Notes: generated by a model not told the origin, from the letters alone. Counted from the stretch's first letter, positions 7,863 through 16,191 are shown. The stretch is DNA of 26,823 nt from Calvatia gigantea (GCA_025093985.1 JACAAK010000045.1:1-26823), one strand, 5' to 3'. Made by a program: numbers and translations.

Positions 7863-9680
7863 ATGGCACCAACCCAAAAAAACTATAAGAAGGGAAAGAA
7901 AGCGGCTATCGTAGCCTCATCCCCCTCTCCTTCCCTCTCTTCCATCTCCTCCCTTTCTACAAAAAACAATTCCCCAGTCAGAAAAGCCCATTCTCTCCCC
8001 TCCTCCCCTCATATTTCTATATCCTACCCTCCCACCGTCACACCTGTGGGCCACGAAACCCCAATTCTCCCCACCGTCCAAGTTAATGAACTGCTCGAAA
8101 AGCCTATTATCACCCTCCCGAATGCCGTCTTTACCAAGGACGAGCTCCAACAATTCGCTGACCAGAACAAACAATTCTGGGTCGACGTCTTTGTTGGCCC
8201 AGACTGCGTCTACATTCCCCCCTCCACCAAATCATCTCCCAGTACCCCCTGGGATAGACTCACCTACCCAACAAGAATGGGAAGCAGCTCCGCTGTATCC
8301 CAACTTCATCCCCAGCAGCCAAACATACCAAATTCATCCAACAACCCCGAGCCAAGAGACCAGCCAGTCTCTTTCTCCAGCGTCGTCGCCGGAGCCACTC
8401 CCCATACTGCCACCTACGACACGAAATCAACCCCACAGCGACTCCTCTGGTCGCCAAAGCCAACGTATGTCTACCCAATCCGGGCCGACAACCCCACCCC
8501 AACACTCCCCTCGGAGCGAGCTGGGATTCCGAAATCTATTAGGGCAGAGCTTCCTGTCCTCGACCAACGACACATTCCCCCCTCCGCCGCCGGCCCCTCT
8601 CCAAAGTCCCCCACAACCACCACCATCAATCCAAAACCCCCCAGGTCAGCCTGGGACGAACTACACCCCACTGAACACTCGGCCGCGGGTTACATCGCAG
8701 CCAACCCATCCGACCGAGACCCCGACAGGCGAAGCAGCTTCTCCCCTGAGCCCTCCTCTGCGAACGATAGACCTTCGCCCATGGAGTTATGGGCTAGAAC
8801 TGATTTCTCATCTGAGGGATCCCTCCGCACGATGGTCCTCAAGGGAGGCCATCGAACTCGCTTCCGCACTGAATATTTACATAATGCCAATCAGCGAAAT
8901 CACTGGCGCTTTATCTGCGACGCCATTTCACAGCTCGAACATCTTTCTCGGGATTATGAGCACGCTACCGATCGAGCGGCCCTATTTATCCAGGCATCAC
9001 GAAGCCTTGGATTACCTCAGGCTTACGCCTGCTACCTCAACGAGCATAGCGTTAAGCCTATCCCACCCAACCAGCGAACTGGCCCTTCTAAGGTCAGACC
9101 ACACCAACGAGCCGATTCCCCCACGAGAAAACCCTCCCCCAAACCGCATGTACCTCCCCCATCCACATCTCTCCCTTCCAGACGGACAAATCCCCCCCGA
9201 ACGATTCGAAATGGCCATACACAACCTAATGGGCCAACTGGATCAACTTCTAAGCCTTCGAAGCCTATTCGAAAACCCCTCGGTCCTAACTCAGGACGAG
9301 GAGGAACCCCAACCCAACCCCGAGCTATGAACGACCCAAATTTCGACCCGAAGGCCTTTTGTGAAAAATGTGCCAAACTCCATCTCCCTGCCGTAGGTCA
9401 CTGGGCCAGTGATTGTGCCCATACCACTTGCCCCATCTGTCGAAAAACCCGCCCTGGCCATTATCGCTGGACCTGCCCCCAATACTTCTGCCGACTCTGC
9501 GAAACTCTCAACCTGAAACACAAGCCAGAAGATTGTCCGAAATACGTCGACCACGTCCAAGCCGTGGAAAATATGAAACAACGTTTCCAAGAACAAGTCC
9601 TGGAAAACCCCCGTGATGCCTTCGACGATGAATATTACGATGACGGAGTATCTTTGGACTACTCAGTCCTATCCGCGTAA
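7863..9680 (+). CDS. Post-pol ORF (605 codons), basic and proline-rich, with three CCHC knuckles
   Basis: An additional ORF 61 bases after pol, inside the element; the basic Ty3/gypsy plan ends at pol. The N-terminus is basic (MAPTQKNYKKGKKAA), followed by a Ser/Pro-rich part and a folded-looking piece (VFTKDELQQFADQNKQFWVD). The C-terminus has three tandem zinc knuckles: FCEKCAKLHLPAVGHWASDC (C-X2-C-X9-H-X4-C), CPICRKTRPGHYRWTC and CRLCETLNLKHKPEDC (both C-X2-C-X6-H-X4-C). An acidic tail ends at TAA 9678-9680. There is no signal peptide or membrane segment, so it is not env-like. Nucleic-acid binding is likely, and a second Gag-like or packaging protein is possible. The middle (about 8240-9327) may be read in the overlapping frame instead, which makes the exact protein uncertain. 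Confidence 0.7.
   Translation: MAPTQKNYKKGKKAAIVASSPSPSLSSISSLSTKNNSPVRKAHSLPSSPHISISYPPTVTPVGHETPILPTVQVNELLEKPIITLPNAVFTKDELQQFADQNKQFWVDVFVGPDCVYIPPSTKSSPSTPWDRLTYPTRMGSSSAVSQLHPQQPNIPNSSNNPEPRDQPVSFSSVVAGATPHTATYDTKSTPQRLLWSPKPTYVYPIRADNPTPTLPSERAGIPKSIRAELPVLDQRHIPPSAAGPSPKSPTTTTINPKPPRSAWDELHPTEHSAAGYIAANPSDRDPDRRSSFSPEPSSANDRPSPMELWARTDFSSEGSLRTMVLKGGHRTRFRTEYLHNANQRNHWRFICDAISQLEHLSRDYEHATDRAALFIQASRSLGLPQAYACYLNEHSVKPIPPNQRTGPSKVRPHQRADSPTRKPSPKPHVPPPSTSLPSRRTNPPRTIRNGHTQPNGPTGSTSKPSKPIRKPLGPNSGRGGTPTQPRAMNDPNFDPKAFCEKCAKLHLPAVGHWASDCAHTTCPICRKTRPGHYRWTCPQYFCRLCETLNLKHKPEDCPKYVDHVQAVENMKQRFQEQVLENPRDAFDDEYYDDGVSLDYSVLSA
8086..9330 (+). CDS. Overlapping post-pol ORF (414 codons), proline-rich with helical C-terminus
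   Basis: Opens at ATG 8086 in the +1 frame relative to the 605-codon ORF and stays open for 1,245 bases. The first half is Pro/Ser/Thr-rich (TFPPPPPAPLQSPPQPPPS). The second half looks folded (WSSREAIELASALNIYIM, then FEMAIHNLMGQLDQLLSLRS) and ends acidic. Its last 200 bases use A- and C-ending codons like pol, whereas the other frame there gives basic Pro/Ser-rich sequence with more T-ending codons. I therefore favour this frame for about 8240-9327. It stops at TGA 9328-9330, which overlaps an ATG at 9327 (ATGA) that opens the 117-residue zinc-knuckle part of the other frame. A run of six C at 8217-8222 is the likely point where the N-terminal frame joins this one. Confidence 0.5.
   Translation: MNCSKSLLSPSRMPSLPRTSSNNSLTRTNNSGSTSLLAQTASTFPPPPNHLPVPPGIDSPTQQEWEAAPLYPNFIPSSQTYQIHPTTPSQETSQSLSPASSPEPLPILPPTTRNQPHSDSSGRQSQRMSTQSGPTTPPQHSPRSELGFRNLLGQSFLSSTNDTFPPPPPAPLQSPPQPPPSIQNPPGQPGTNYTPLNTRPRVTSQPTHPTETPTGEAASPLSPPLRTIDLRPWSYGLELISHLRDPSARWSSREAIELASALNIYIMPISEITGALSATPFHSSNIFLGIMSTLPIERPYLSRHHEALDYLRLTPATSTSIALSLSHPTSELALLRSDHTNEPIPPRENPPPNRMYLPHPHLSLPDGQIPPERFEMAIHNLMGQLDQLLSLRSLFENPSVLTQDEEEPQPNPEL
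9327..9680 (+). CDS. Zinc-knuckle protein start overlapping the previous stop (ATGA), 117 aa
   Basis: If the middle of the post-pol region is read in the frame ending at 9330, the knuckle part can start on its own at ATG 9327, sharing ATGA with that stop. This is the usual layout for termination-reinitiation. The product would hold all three CCHC knuckles and the acidic tail (DDEYYDDG). It could equally be only the C-terminus of the 605-codon ORF. The sequence does not decide this. Confidence 0.4.
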   Translation: MNDPNFDPKAFCEKCAKLHLPAVGHWASDCAHTTCPICRKTRPGHYRWTCPQYFCRLCETLNLKHKPEDCPKYVDHVQAVENMKQRFQEQVLENPRDAFDDEYYDDGVSLDYSVLSA

Positions 9681-9700
9681 ATTTCGGAGTAATTTACCTA

Positions 9701-9712
9701 GAGACGGGCTAA
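9701..9712 (+). promoter_or_regulatory. Putative polypurine tract before the 3' LTR
   Basis: GAGACGGG followed by CTAA ends directly at the TGTTACG of the 3' LTR. It is short and imperfect (one C inside), but it is the only purine-rich stretch in the position where plus-strand DNA synthesis is primed. Confidence 0.4.
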
Positions 9713-10331
9713 TGTTACGAACTTACCACACCCCCGGACTCTCCGCACTAACGTATTAACCTTCCGTATGGACTTTCCATTCTTGTATACCCCGGTCCGT
9801 TCTTTATTTATTTATCACATGTACTTCTACCTTTGCTTCTTATGATTCATTCTGAATCATGTTCCTGTTTCACTTTCATCTTTCCCATCATCGTACTTCT
9901 CTTTACCTGACTCCATCTTCTTATGACTCGTACTTATCCTTCTATTCATTTCACCTATCCCTATGATTCCTTAGATTACCAATTAACCCGTAGTAGTTCT
10001 CATTGACTCATATCTACTTACTACGTAATCTCTCATCTCCTATTCGCAGCTAGTATATAAACCTTAAGTAGTACTTTGTATTACTTCAGGTTATTCTAGT
10101 AACAAGCTTCCTTATCTTCGCTCGTCTGCTACAAGGCTAACAACCTTGGGGACTGCAGTGACATTTAACTCGGACTTCTCAGACAAGTGCGAGCTTCTAC
10201 TCGAGGGAGCGATCCGAAGCCTGCACAGAAGTCATTGAGACTTGTCAAATACTCCTGGGCTATAGCGTTGAACCTCTCCCTGAGTGGAGACGATCCGGGC
10301 CTGGTTGCGAAGTAAGGTAACGCACGTAACA
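9713..10331 (+). repeat. 3' LTR (619 bp)
   Basis: Reads identical to 1207-1825, offset 8506 throughout. It ends CGTAACA, followed by gtgca in the flank, which does not match the left flank ggaag. Confidence 0.96.
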
Positions 10332-13258
10332 GTGCATGTTACAGAGTGTTCGGCCCCAAAGCAGCTGGGTGATATGAGGACAGAAGAATACCTGCAGCGA
10401 AATCCGTGACCCCTCTCAATTCAATGGTAAGCCTTCGGGGAACCTACAATACACATCCAGCACAGGCTACCAATGAACGACGAAGAAACTCGGCAGAAAA
10501 AAACATACGTGGGCTACGGAATGATCACGTACCTCACGACAGCTGAGATTAAAATTTTTATCGTCCCGGTTCTGAGGCTTTTGGTCTCCTGCTGCCTTTG
10601 CGACCTAGAGTGGCCTTATATCTGTCGGGTTGAAGTCACTCACCTGCCCCTTCATCATGATGGCAGCAATGATAGTCAAGGAATAGAGGGCAATGAGTAT
10701 CACCAGCATCAAGAACCTAAAATGTATGACTTCAACAAACCAGCAGATGTCCTGTTCGGCCGCTCCACTGTGCGATTAGGAATAATTGGAATGACCTAGC
10801 CAAAGTGAAACCTTGTTCTCGGACTTCAACCCAGAAAAGGCAGTTTGGGCTGTGAGATAACCCGCCAGATCACCAATGTAATGAAAAGGGTGGGTGAGTC
10901 GGAAGATGTCCCCATGCAGATGAGAGAGTCATTTCAACCACCTTGCCCAATCATCAGCCAACAATCTTTTCGAAACATTAGGCAAGCGCACTAATCTGTA
11001 CAACCAGGCCAGAAAATAACTGAAGTTCCTCGGCTACTCATACACATCCTTGAAGTCGGAGCATTCCAATTCAACAACCATACAAGGAACATCTTTGTCA
11101 GGAATGCGACAATGTGCTTTCCACATCATGGATCCAGAATTAGAAGACATGAAAGGGGTACAAAGGAGAGGATGTAATCGTGATGAATAGTCCCTCAGTC
11201 ATAAGGTAATCTCATCTGCTCTTACTCGGCTATGGGCGAACTCCAGTTTGGGATATGGTGCAGGAGGTACATCTTTATAGATGAAAGCGCGACTTGAGTT
11301 GGTAGCCAATGTCACATCCATTTAAGTATCTCACCTTGTTTTGCTCCTGTGGCGTGCATAGGGCGCTTCTGCCATTTTATGGAGTGAATCGCTATGCTGT
11401 GGTGAACCACTGGCTTATTGGCCGAGGACCCAGATCGAAGTGGGTCACTGGGATAATCCACAAACAAAGCGTAATAAAAATGAAGACGATCGTGATGGGC
11501 GTGGATTGCAGTAGGTACATCAAGTACCGAGTGTAGATGTTGGAGGGAATGATAGAAGAAAGTGGCTTTATTGAGGCAGAGGAAATTTGCCCCAACGTGT
11601 CCCATGAGAAGCTGAGGGTCAGGATATCGTATGGATAGACCGGGGGTACCCATGGCTATCGGAAGACTGTCACTTGGTACGCCAGAGAGTATCCGGCGGT
11701 TAAGAAGATCAAGGGCATGCAGCGGATTCACAGCTCCCGGTACTCCAGAGCCACCAAGGAAGCGGATATATATATCAAGTTGGCTGCAGGGATTGGCTCG
11801 ATGCTCATCGCCAACAAACCCAATGATCGTTGATGCGAAGGCAAAATGGCCAGAAGCACTGATAGAGGTATGCTTTCAGTGGCCAACTTGCATTGAGGCG
11901 ATTGTTGAAAGTTTCGGCGGATGTCCCAAAAGCCGGGATCAAGAGCGCGAAGAGCCTCAGTGTTGCTGATCAAAATCTACTCGCATTAGTAGGTAAGCTG
12001 GAGGTTTTGATATGGAAGCAGGCACTTTAGGTGCAGTTCAGGCCAACTGCAGATCATCCAAAGAAGTGGAAAATCATCCATCTGCCAAACATGGTCACTA
12101 ATAATCTCGATGAACTCACACTGCACTTCCTTGCTTTTATCCATCGAGGATAATCAACAGTGGCTTTTGAACAACTGGGCGTGTGGGGTCATCCGAGTCC
12201 AGAAGGGTGTGAACACTACTAGCATGACGTTGCGTAATGATGCTGTGGAGACTGCATGTCGGCTGCCTTTGGAACGGCACCCAATGAGCATCTCACACTA
12301 ATCAGTCCACCCTCCGAAGATTTTGTCACCCCGACCATTCATCAATCCATCGCCGATCCGCTCGTTCCTCGCTCACTACACAACCATCCATTTCACCTGC
12401 CATACATCGTGTTTTAGACCACTACCCACTTTAATAAAATTTCACCGCACATCTTTCTCGTTACCGACATTTTTTTCCTAATTCAGACTCTTCGCCTCCG
12501 TAGTTGCACATTCACTTGTTGTGTTTCAAAAATTTCAACATTTTACCACAGTTCCCTAGCCTAACCTTCATTATACTAACTCAACTCATTTGCTATACAG
12601 ATTCAGTATTTGTAGATAACCGTAGAAATTGAACACTGGACAAGTTGTCTACAGTATAAATACAGTCGAGCCAGTAGAGGCTCAACACCTAGTAATTGGA
12701 TACCCACTTTTCTCGCTCTCAAAGTCTCACTCCAAATTCTCTCAGCATTGTCTCTCATTGTCGGTCGCTCTCTCATTGACTCTCAGTCCACGCTCATTCT
12801 GAACTCTTGTCTTCAACGACGCCATCACTCTCGCTCCTTGTTCTCTTGTGTTCCCGGCCTCTGTCTCTCCCTTCCTGGACCTGGTTTCAAAGCCTCGTGA
12901 CTGACGGACGCAGTCACACCCTATTTTCATTGAACCGCCACCTCATCTCTTCAATGCGTTTATATTCTGGGTGGTTATTAGCAAGTGGTATACGAGGGTG
13001 GGGGTAACACCGTCAGGGTCGTCCCAGCAGTTAGGCCAGAGAGGAATAAGGGGGCACCAAGACAACCTGAATTACTGAGTTCTTCTGCGATGATTTGCGG
13101 GATTGCAGATTTCCAACGCCCATAGGACCCATAATCCATATCATCCTCCAATGGCAATCCAAACCATCAACCCATTCAGTAATACGACTCTTCAAGCTCT
13201 TTCTAGCATTGGGGTGGCATTTTGGTGGGGGGACATGTTGAATCTCGACCTGTACCAC
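10332..13258 (-). pseudogene. Broken NACHT-domain (STAND NTPase, NLR-like) gene relic
   Basis: On the minus strand, scattered pieces in several frames match the NACHT proteins expanded in Agaricomycetes. In order: RITEWVDGLDCHWRMIWI and a Walker A region, GPMGVG (13129-13112), followed by a frameshift to SAIPQIIAEELSNSGCLGAP; LANNHPEYKRIEE near 12970; Walker B KPLLIILDG (12168-12141), cut short by a deletion or stop; CEFIEIISDHVWQMDDFPLL (about 12110-12050); ISASGHFAFASTIIGFVG (about 11865-11810); GSGVPGAVNPLHALDLLNRR (about 11750-11690); and LNKATFFYHSLQHLHSVLDV (about 11570-11505). Weaker resemblance continues toward 10800 (DVPCMVVELECSDFKDVYE); 10332-10800 is unclear. In fungi such proteins are linked to nonself recognition and regulated cell death. 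Many stops and frameshifts make this copy dead. Family assignment rests on remembered motifs, not a search. Confidence 0.7.
12240..12930. other. Foreign-looking block inside the NACHT relic, with TATA box and C/T-rich stretch
   Basis: In this family the segment between Walker A and Walker B is short, but here about 0.7 kb separates the matching pieces. The block holds TATAAATA at 12655-12662 and then a C/T-rich run (12700-12880), as in fungal promoters or LTRs. I found no matching TG and CA ends with a target duplication, so an inserted solo LTR is only a guess. Confidence 0.3.
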
Positions 13259-13730
13259 TACGTTGGTTCAGTCTATTTATAGCTGAAACGGGTTCTTGAG
13301 TACTTCACTCTTGAAGAGAGATAACGAACAATGTACTAGACCACATTCTAGAATTGCTGGTCATGGTCTATTAAATAGAACAATGTACGCAGTATGCTCT
13401 GTATATGCTACTGGCAGATAAGACCTCACCTGTATTAGGTAGAATGGCGCACAGACCAGAGACATTAGATATATAAGACCTACAGTATGTAGTATGCATA
13501 CATTCCTTAGACAATCCAGTCTACTCTATTGCCCATCATTCCACTAAGATATCCACTAGCTACAGTCTACAACGCACATCTCAATAAACCCAGTGAGTAC
13601 GACTCCCCTCCACCACTAGCGTAAGCTACTGTGGTGTACTCGTCTTAACAGGACGGTCTCGTGCAGAGGAGTCGACTTCAGCACCGGGAACCCTCTTCTG
13701 GGCGAGGAGCTGTAGGATTGATAACAAAAA
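13259..13730 (+). other. LTR-like or promoter-like stretch, unresolved
   Basis: No coding sense in any frame. It contains TATATAA at 13470-13476 and AATAAA at 13583-13588, a spacing seen in LTRs, and it abuts the N-terminal end of the NACHT relic. It ends near GATTGATAACA (13716-13726). I could not find both termini or a target duplication. Confidence 0.25.
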
Positions 13731-14063
13731 CCAATTAGAATCCAAAGAGGACTCGGATGGGCTCACCAGTTTCCCAAGAGCTGACCTGAACAATCATTGT
13801 TGTCTTATTTACAAACATCAAAATTGAGCATGTCAGAGAAGCCTCGCTGAAGATAGCATGGCCTGTGCGAGTTGCTCTGTATGTTGTGAATGAAAGGTCA
13901 TGATCAGTTGATTGCCGACTAACCTGCAGTGAGTATCTAGGCATTCAGACCCTGTGTATTGTCCGGTTTGGCGTGAATCCAGGTATTATCATGGGTGGCA
14001 TTAGTCGTGGGTTTTGGTTTTTTGGTAAGACCTATGGTCGGTTAGGTCTACTGTCTGCATGGT
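13731..14063 (-). other. Stretch with a short coding-like minus frame, unidentified
   Basis: A 69-codon minus frame (13944-13735; for example SLTCSILMFVNKTTMIVQVS) has some protein character but no recognisable family and no clear splice partners. The rest, up to the solo LTR's target duplication, shows nothing I can name. Confidence 0.2.
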
Positions 14064-14068
14064 CAACT
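14064..14068 (+). repeat. Target-site duplication, left copy (CAACT)
   Basis: CAACT directly before the solo LTR, matched by CAACT at 16192-16196 directly after it. Five bases is the usual size for LTR retrotransposon insertion. Confidence 0.85.
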
Positions 14069-14157
14069 TGTTATGTGCACACTTACCTTGTAGGTTGTCT
14101 TCCCTAAAGGGCGTCTATACAGACTTACTCCCAATAGAGTTAACACGGGGATCTATA

Positions 14158-14369
14158 CAGTAAGGGACAAAACCGTTCCAATGTTTTGAACTTTTCAGAA
14201 GATCAGCTCATAACTCAAGGACTACTGTGGCTGTGCACTTCCTAATTTAATTGTAGATAGTCCAGTATCTTATCTAATCATATGCAAAGTATGATTATGT
14301 AATCCTTTGTTTTGGGGGAGTTATTAATTAATTAATATTTTAAGTACATTGGAACAGTTTTGTCCCTCT
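14158..14369 (+). repeat. Left terminal inverted repeat of the Tc1 element
   Basis: 212 bp, 211 identical to the reverse complement of 15551-15762. A 21-bp motif (GGGACAAAAC, one variable base, then GTTCCAATGT) lies at its outer end (14164-14184) and again, inverted, at its inner end (14346-14366). These are likely transposase-binding sites. Confidence 0.93.
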
Positions 14370-14395
14370 TGAAATTTATATACAAAATGGGTATT

Positions 14396-15469
14396 CTAGT
14401 ACCTGGTATAAGCTCCCTTGGCCTGTAAAACTGCCTGGACCCTCCTAGGCATACTCTCTATCAGATTCTGACACACTTCTGGTTCTATGTCATCCCACTC
14501 CTTTTGTATCCTCTCCCATAGGGTATTCATGCTATCAGGAGGAGTATCATACTCTCCCAGCTTATTCTTGAGGTGAGTCCAGAGATGTTCAATGGGATTA
14601 AGGTCTGGAGACTGTGGGGGCCATACCATAACCTCCAATTCAGACTCATCTAGCCAGTTTGTAGCCTTTTTGCTCTTGTGTTTGGGGTCATTGTCCTGTT
14701 GGAAGACCATATCCTCCTCATTCTTCCCATACCACCTGATGCTCCTCTTTAGTTCATCCCCCAAAATTTGAACATAAAGGTCAGCATCCATCTTCCCTTC
14801 AATTTTAGTGGCAAACCCCACTCCATCCCACAGCATACAACCCCAGATCATCACATTTCCTCCACCAAACTTGACTGTTCCCTCAACCAATCTATCATTC
14901 AGCCCCTCTCCTGCCTTTTTCCATACCCAAACCCTTCCATCTGATCCAAACCGATTGATTTTGGACTCATCTGTCCAAATAACCCTCTTCCAGTCCTCCA
15001 GGGTCCAGTTAACATGTGCTTCTGCCCACTCCAACCTTTTCCTCCTATGGACAGCAGTAAGTTTAGGTCGTTTCCGCTTGACTACAGCCTTCATTCCAGC
15101 TCCTCTGAGTGCCCTGCGCACTGTTTTGGTGGATACAGGCTGGGCAATAACATTTTGAAGTGATTTGGTGACTTGGGAGGCATTGTCAGCCTTGCGAGAG
15201 GTGATGAGGCGAACAGAATAGTGGATATCAGAGGGAGAAAGTTTAGATGGGCGGCCACCAACAGATTTGGAAAGTGTTGATCTATGTTTGGAGCGAATCC
15301 TAGAAATAGTACTGACTCCCAGACCAGTAATAGAAGCAATATGATGAGCAGATTTCCCTTGGTCCAGGTAAGAGAGGACTCTATTGGTCTGAGTAGAGGA
15401 AAGAGAGCGCATATAGTTGTAAAGGTATAGTGGGGGAGTTAATTTGCACCTGAGAATAAGCACATCCAT
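14396..15469 (-). CDS. Tc1/mariner transposase, DD34E
   Basis: Cuts the element out and inserts it at TA sites, acting in the nucleus. 357 codons without a break. Residues 31-62 form a helix-turn-helix (VLSYLDQGKSAHHIASITGL), GGRPSK at 71-76 is the usual GRPR-like linker, and a second helical region follows. The catalytic triad is D167 (VIWTDESK), D259 (FQQDNDPKH) and E294 (SPDLNPIEHLW), with exactly 34 residues between D259 and E294. The first ATG (15469) overlaps a TATAAAT box on the same strand (15474-15468). Transcripts would therefore start downstream, and Met20 (15412-15410) is the more likely start. That gives 338 residues, the normal family length. Stop TAG at 14398-14396. No loss of a key residue is visible. 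Confidence 0.93.
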   Translation of the reverse strand: MDVLILRCKLTPPLYLYNYMRSLSSTQTNRVLSYLDQGKSAHHIASITGLGVSTISRIRSKHRSTLSKSVGGRPSKLSPSDIHYSVRLITSRKADNASQVTKSLQNVIAQPVSTKTVRRALRGAGMKAVVKRKRPKLTAVHRRKRLEWAEAHVNWTLEDWKRVIWTDESKINRFGSDGRVWVWKKAGEGLNDRLVEGTVKFGGGNVMIWGCMLWDGVGFATKIEGKMDADLYVQILGDELKRSIRWYGKNEEDMVFQQDNDPKHKSKKATNWLDESELEVMVWPPQSPDLNPIEHLWTHLKNKLGEYDTPPDSMNTLWERIQKEWDDIEPEVCQNLIESMPRRVQAVLQAKGAYTRY

Positions 15470-15474
15470 TTATA
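15468..15474 (-). promoter_or_regulatory. TATA box of the transposase gene
   Basis: TATAAAT on the minus strand, overlapping the first ATG of the ORF and 62 bases ahead of the Met20 codon. It favours Met20 as the real start. Confidence 0.5.
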
Positions 15475-15550
15475 CATCACCCTACATGGTCACATGATTT
15501 TATTTGTATTTATTTGATTGCAATAAACGAAGTCATGTGCTCAGAATTTG

Positions 15551-15762
15551 AGAGGGACAAAACTGTTCCAATGTACTTAAAATATTAATTAATTAATAAC
15601 TCCCCCAAAACAAAGGATTACATAATCATACTTTGCATATGATTAGATAAGATACTGGACTATCTACAATTAAATTAGGAAGTGCACAGCCACAGTAGTC
15701 CTTGAGTTATGAGCTGATCTTCTGAAAAGTTCAAAACATTGGAATGGTTTTGTCCCTTACTG
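15551..15762 (-). repeat. Right terminal inverted repeat of the Tc1 element
   Basis: Reverse complement of 14158-14369 with one difference. The 21-bp motif lies at 15554-15574 (inner) and, inverted, at 15736-15756 (outer). Confidence 0.93.
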
Positions 15763-16191
15763 TATATAGAGGGGATCCACTCAGGGACTTGTCTCTATAT
15801 ATAGTCGGTCAAGAAGTAAGGCAAGTCACTTGTTAGATGAGGCCTTAGTTCAGGCAAGAGGATTGTGGAAGATAAGAGGCTGGTAGCCAGTTCAAACTGT
15901 CTACTACAAGGAGTATCTAACTAGCTACTTATACTAGATAAGTCGGAAGAAAGATAATGGACAAAGGATATGTGGATGTATTGAACATCCACCATATAGG
16001 GAGAGACAGAGTAAAGAAAAGGAAACACAAACACCATATCAGGTAGGGAGGGGAATAGTGGCGAATCCAGAGTACCAAAGAGGAAGAAGAGAAGGGTAAA
16101 CTATAGTACATACATGGAACATTAAATAAAGACGTGGACAAGAAAAGAACAAGTCCATAAAAGGATAATGCTAGAATAAGAAGTCATAACA

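Larger units (their letters stand above)
1207..10331 (+). mobile_element. Full-length Ty3/gypsy chromovirus-type LTR retrotransposon
   Basis: A 9,125-bp element bounded by two 619-bp direct repeats that read identical by eye. They start TGTTACG and end CGTAACA, a 7-bp perfect inverted terminus. The order is 5' LTR, self-priming site, ATG-free leader, gag, pol (protease, RT, RNase H, integrase, chromodomain), a post-pol ORF region, a short purine-rich tract and the 3' LTR. A chromodomain after integrase is the mark of chromoviruses, and the priming arrangement resembles the Tf1/sushi group. LTR identity suggests recent insertion, yet gag and pol contain in-frame TGA codons. The 5-bp flanks differ (ggaag on the left, gtgca on the right), so no target duplication is visible. 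That suggests recombination between copies, a deletion at one side, or an assembly junction. Confidence 0.95.
14158..15762 (-). mobile_element. Intact Tc1/mariner DNA transposon, 212-bp TIRs, TA duplication
   Basis: A 1,605-bp element that starts CAGTAAGGGAC and ends GTCCCTTACTG. It is flanked by TA at 14156-14157 and 15763-15764, the duplication typical of this superfamily. The terminal inverted repeats (14158-14369 and 15551-15762) differ at a single base (14175 against 15745). It encodes an uninterrupted DD34E transposase on the minus strand. The empty site reads ATCTA/TATAGA inside the solo LTR. Near-identical repeats plus an intact ORF suggest recent, possibly current, activity. Confidence 0.95.
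14069..16191 (+). mobile_element. Solo LTR (about 516 bp) interrupted by a Tc1/mariner element
   Basis: Starts TGTTATG and ends CATAACA, a 7-bp perfect inverted terminus, and is flanked by CAACT on both sides. Removing the nested Tc1 element and one TA copy leaves 516 bp, a normal LTR size. On the plus strand it has TATATATA at 15796-15803 and AATAAA at 16125-16130, which suggests plus orientation. It differs from the 619-bp LTR at 1207. No internal retrotransposon sequence remains, so it arose by LTR-LTR recombination. The Tc1 insertion came later. Confidence 0.85.

Noticed and set aside
2624..9596. Many minus-strand frames of 60-124 codons inside the gypsy element
   Set aside because: They lie opposite gag, pol and the post-pol ORFs, have no motifs and are explained by the composition of the coding strand.
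13236..13726. Solo LTR from TGTTGAATC to GATAACA
   Set aside because: Only four terminal bases are inverted and the flanks (ggaca, aaaaa) do not match.
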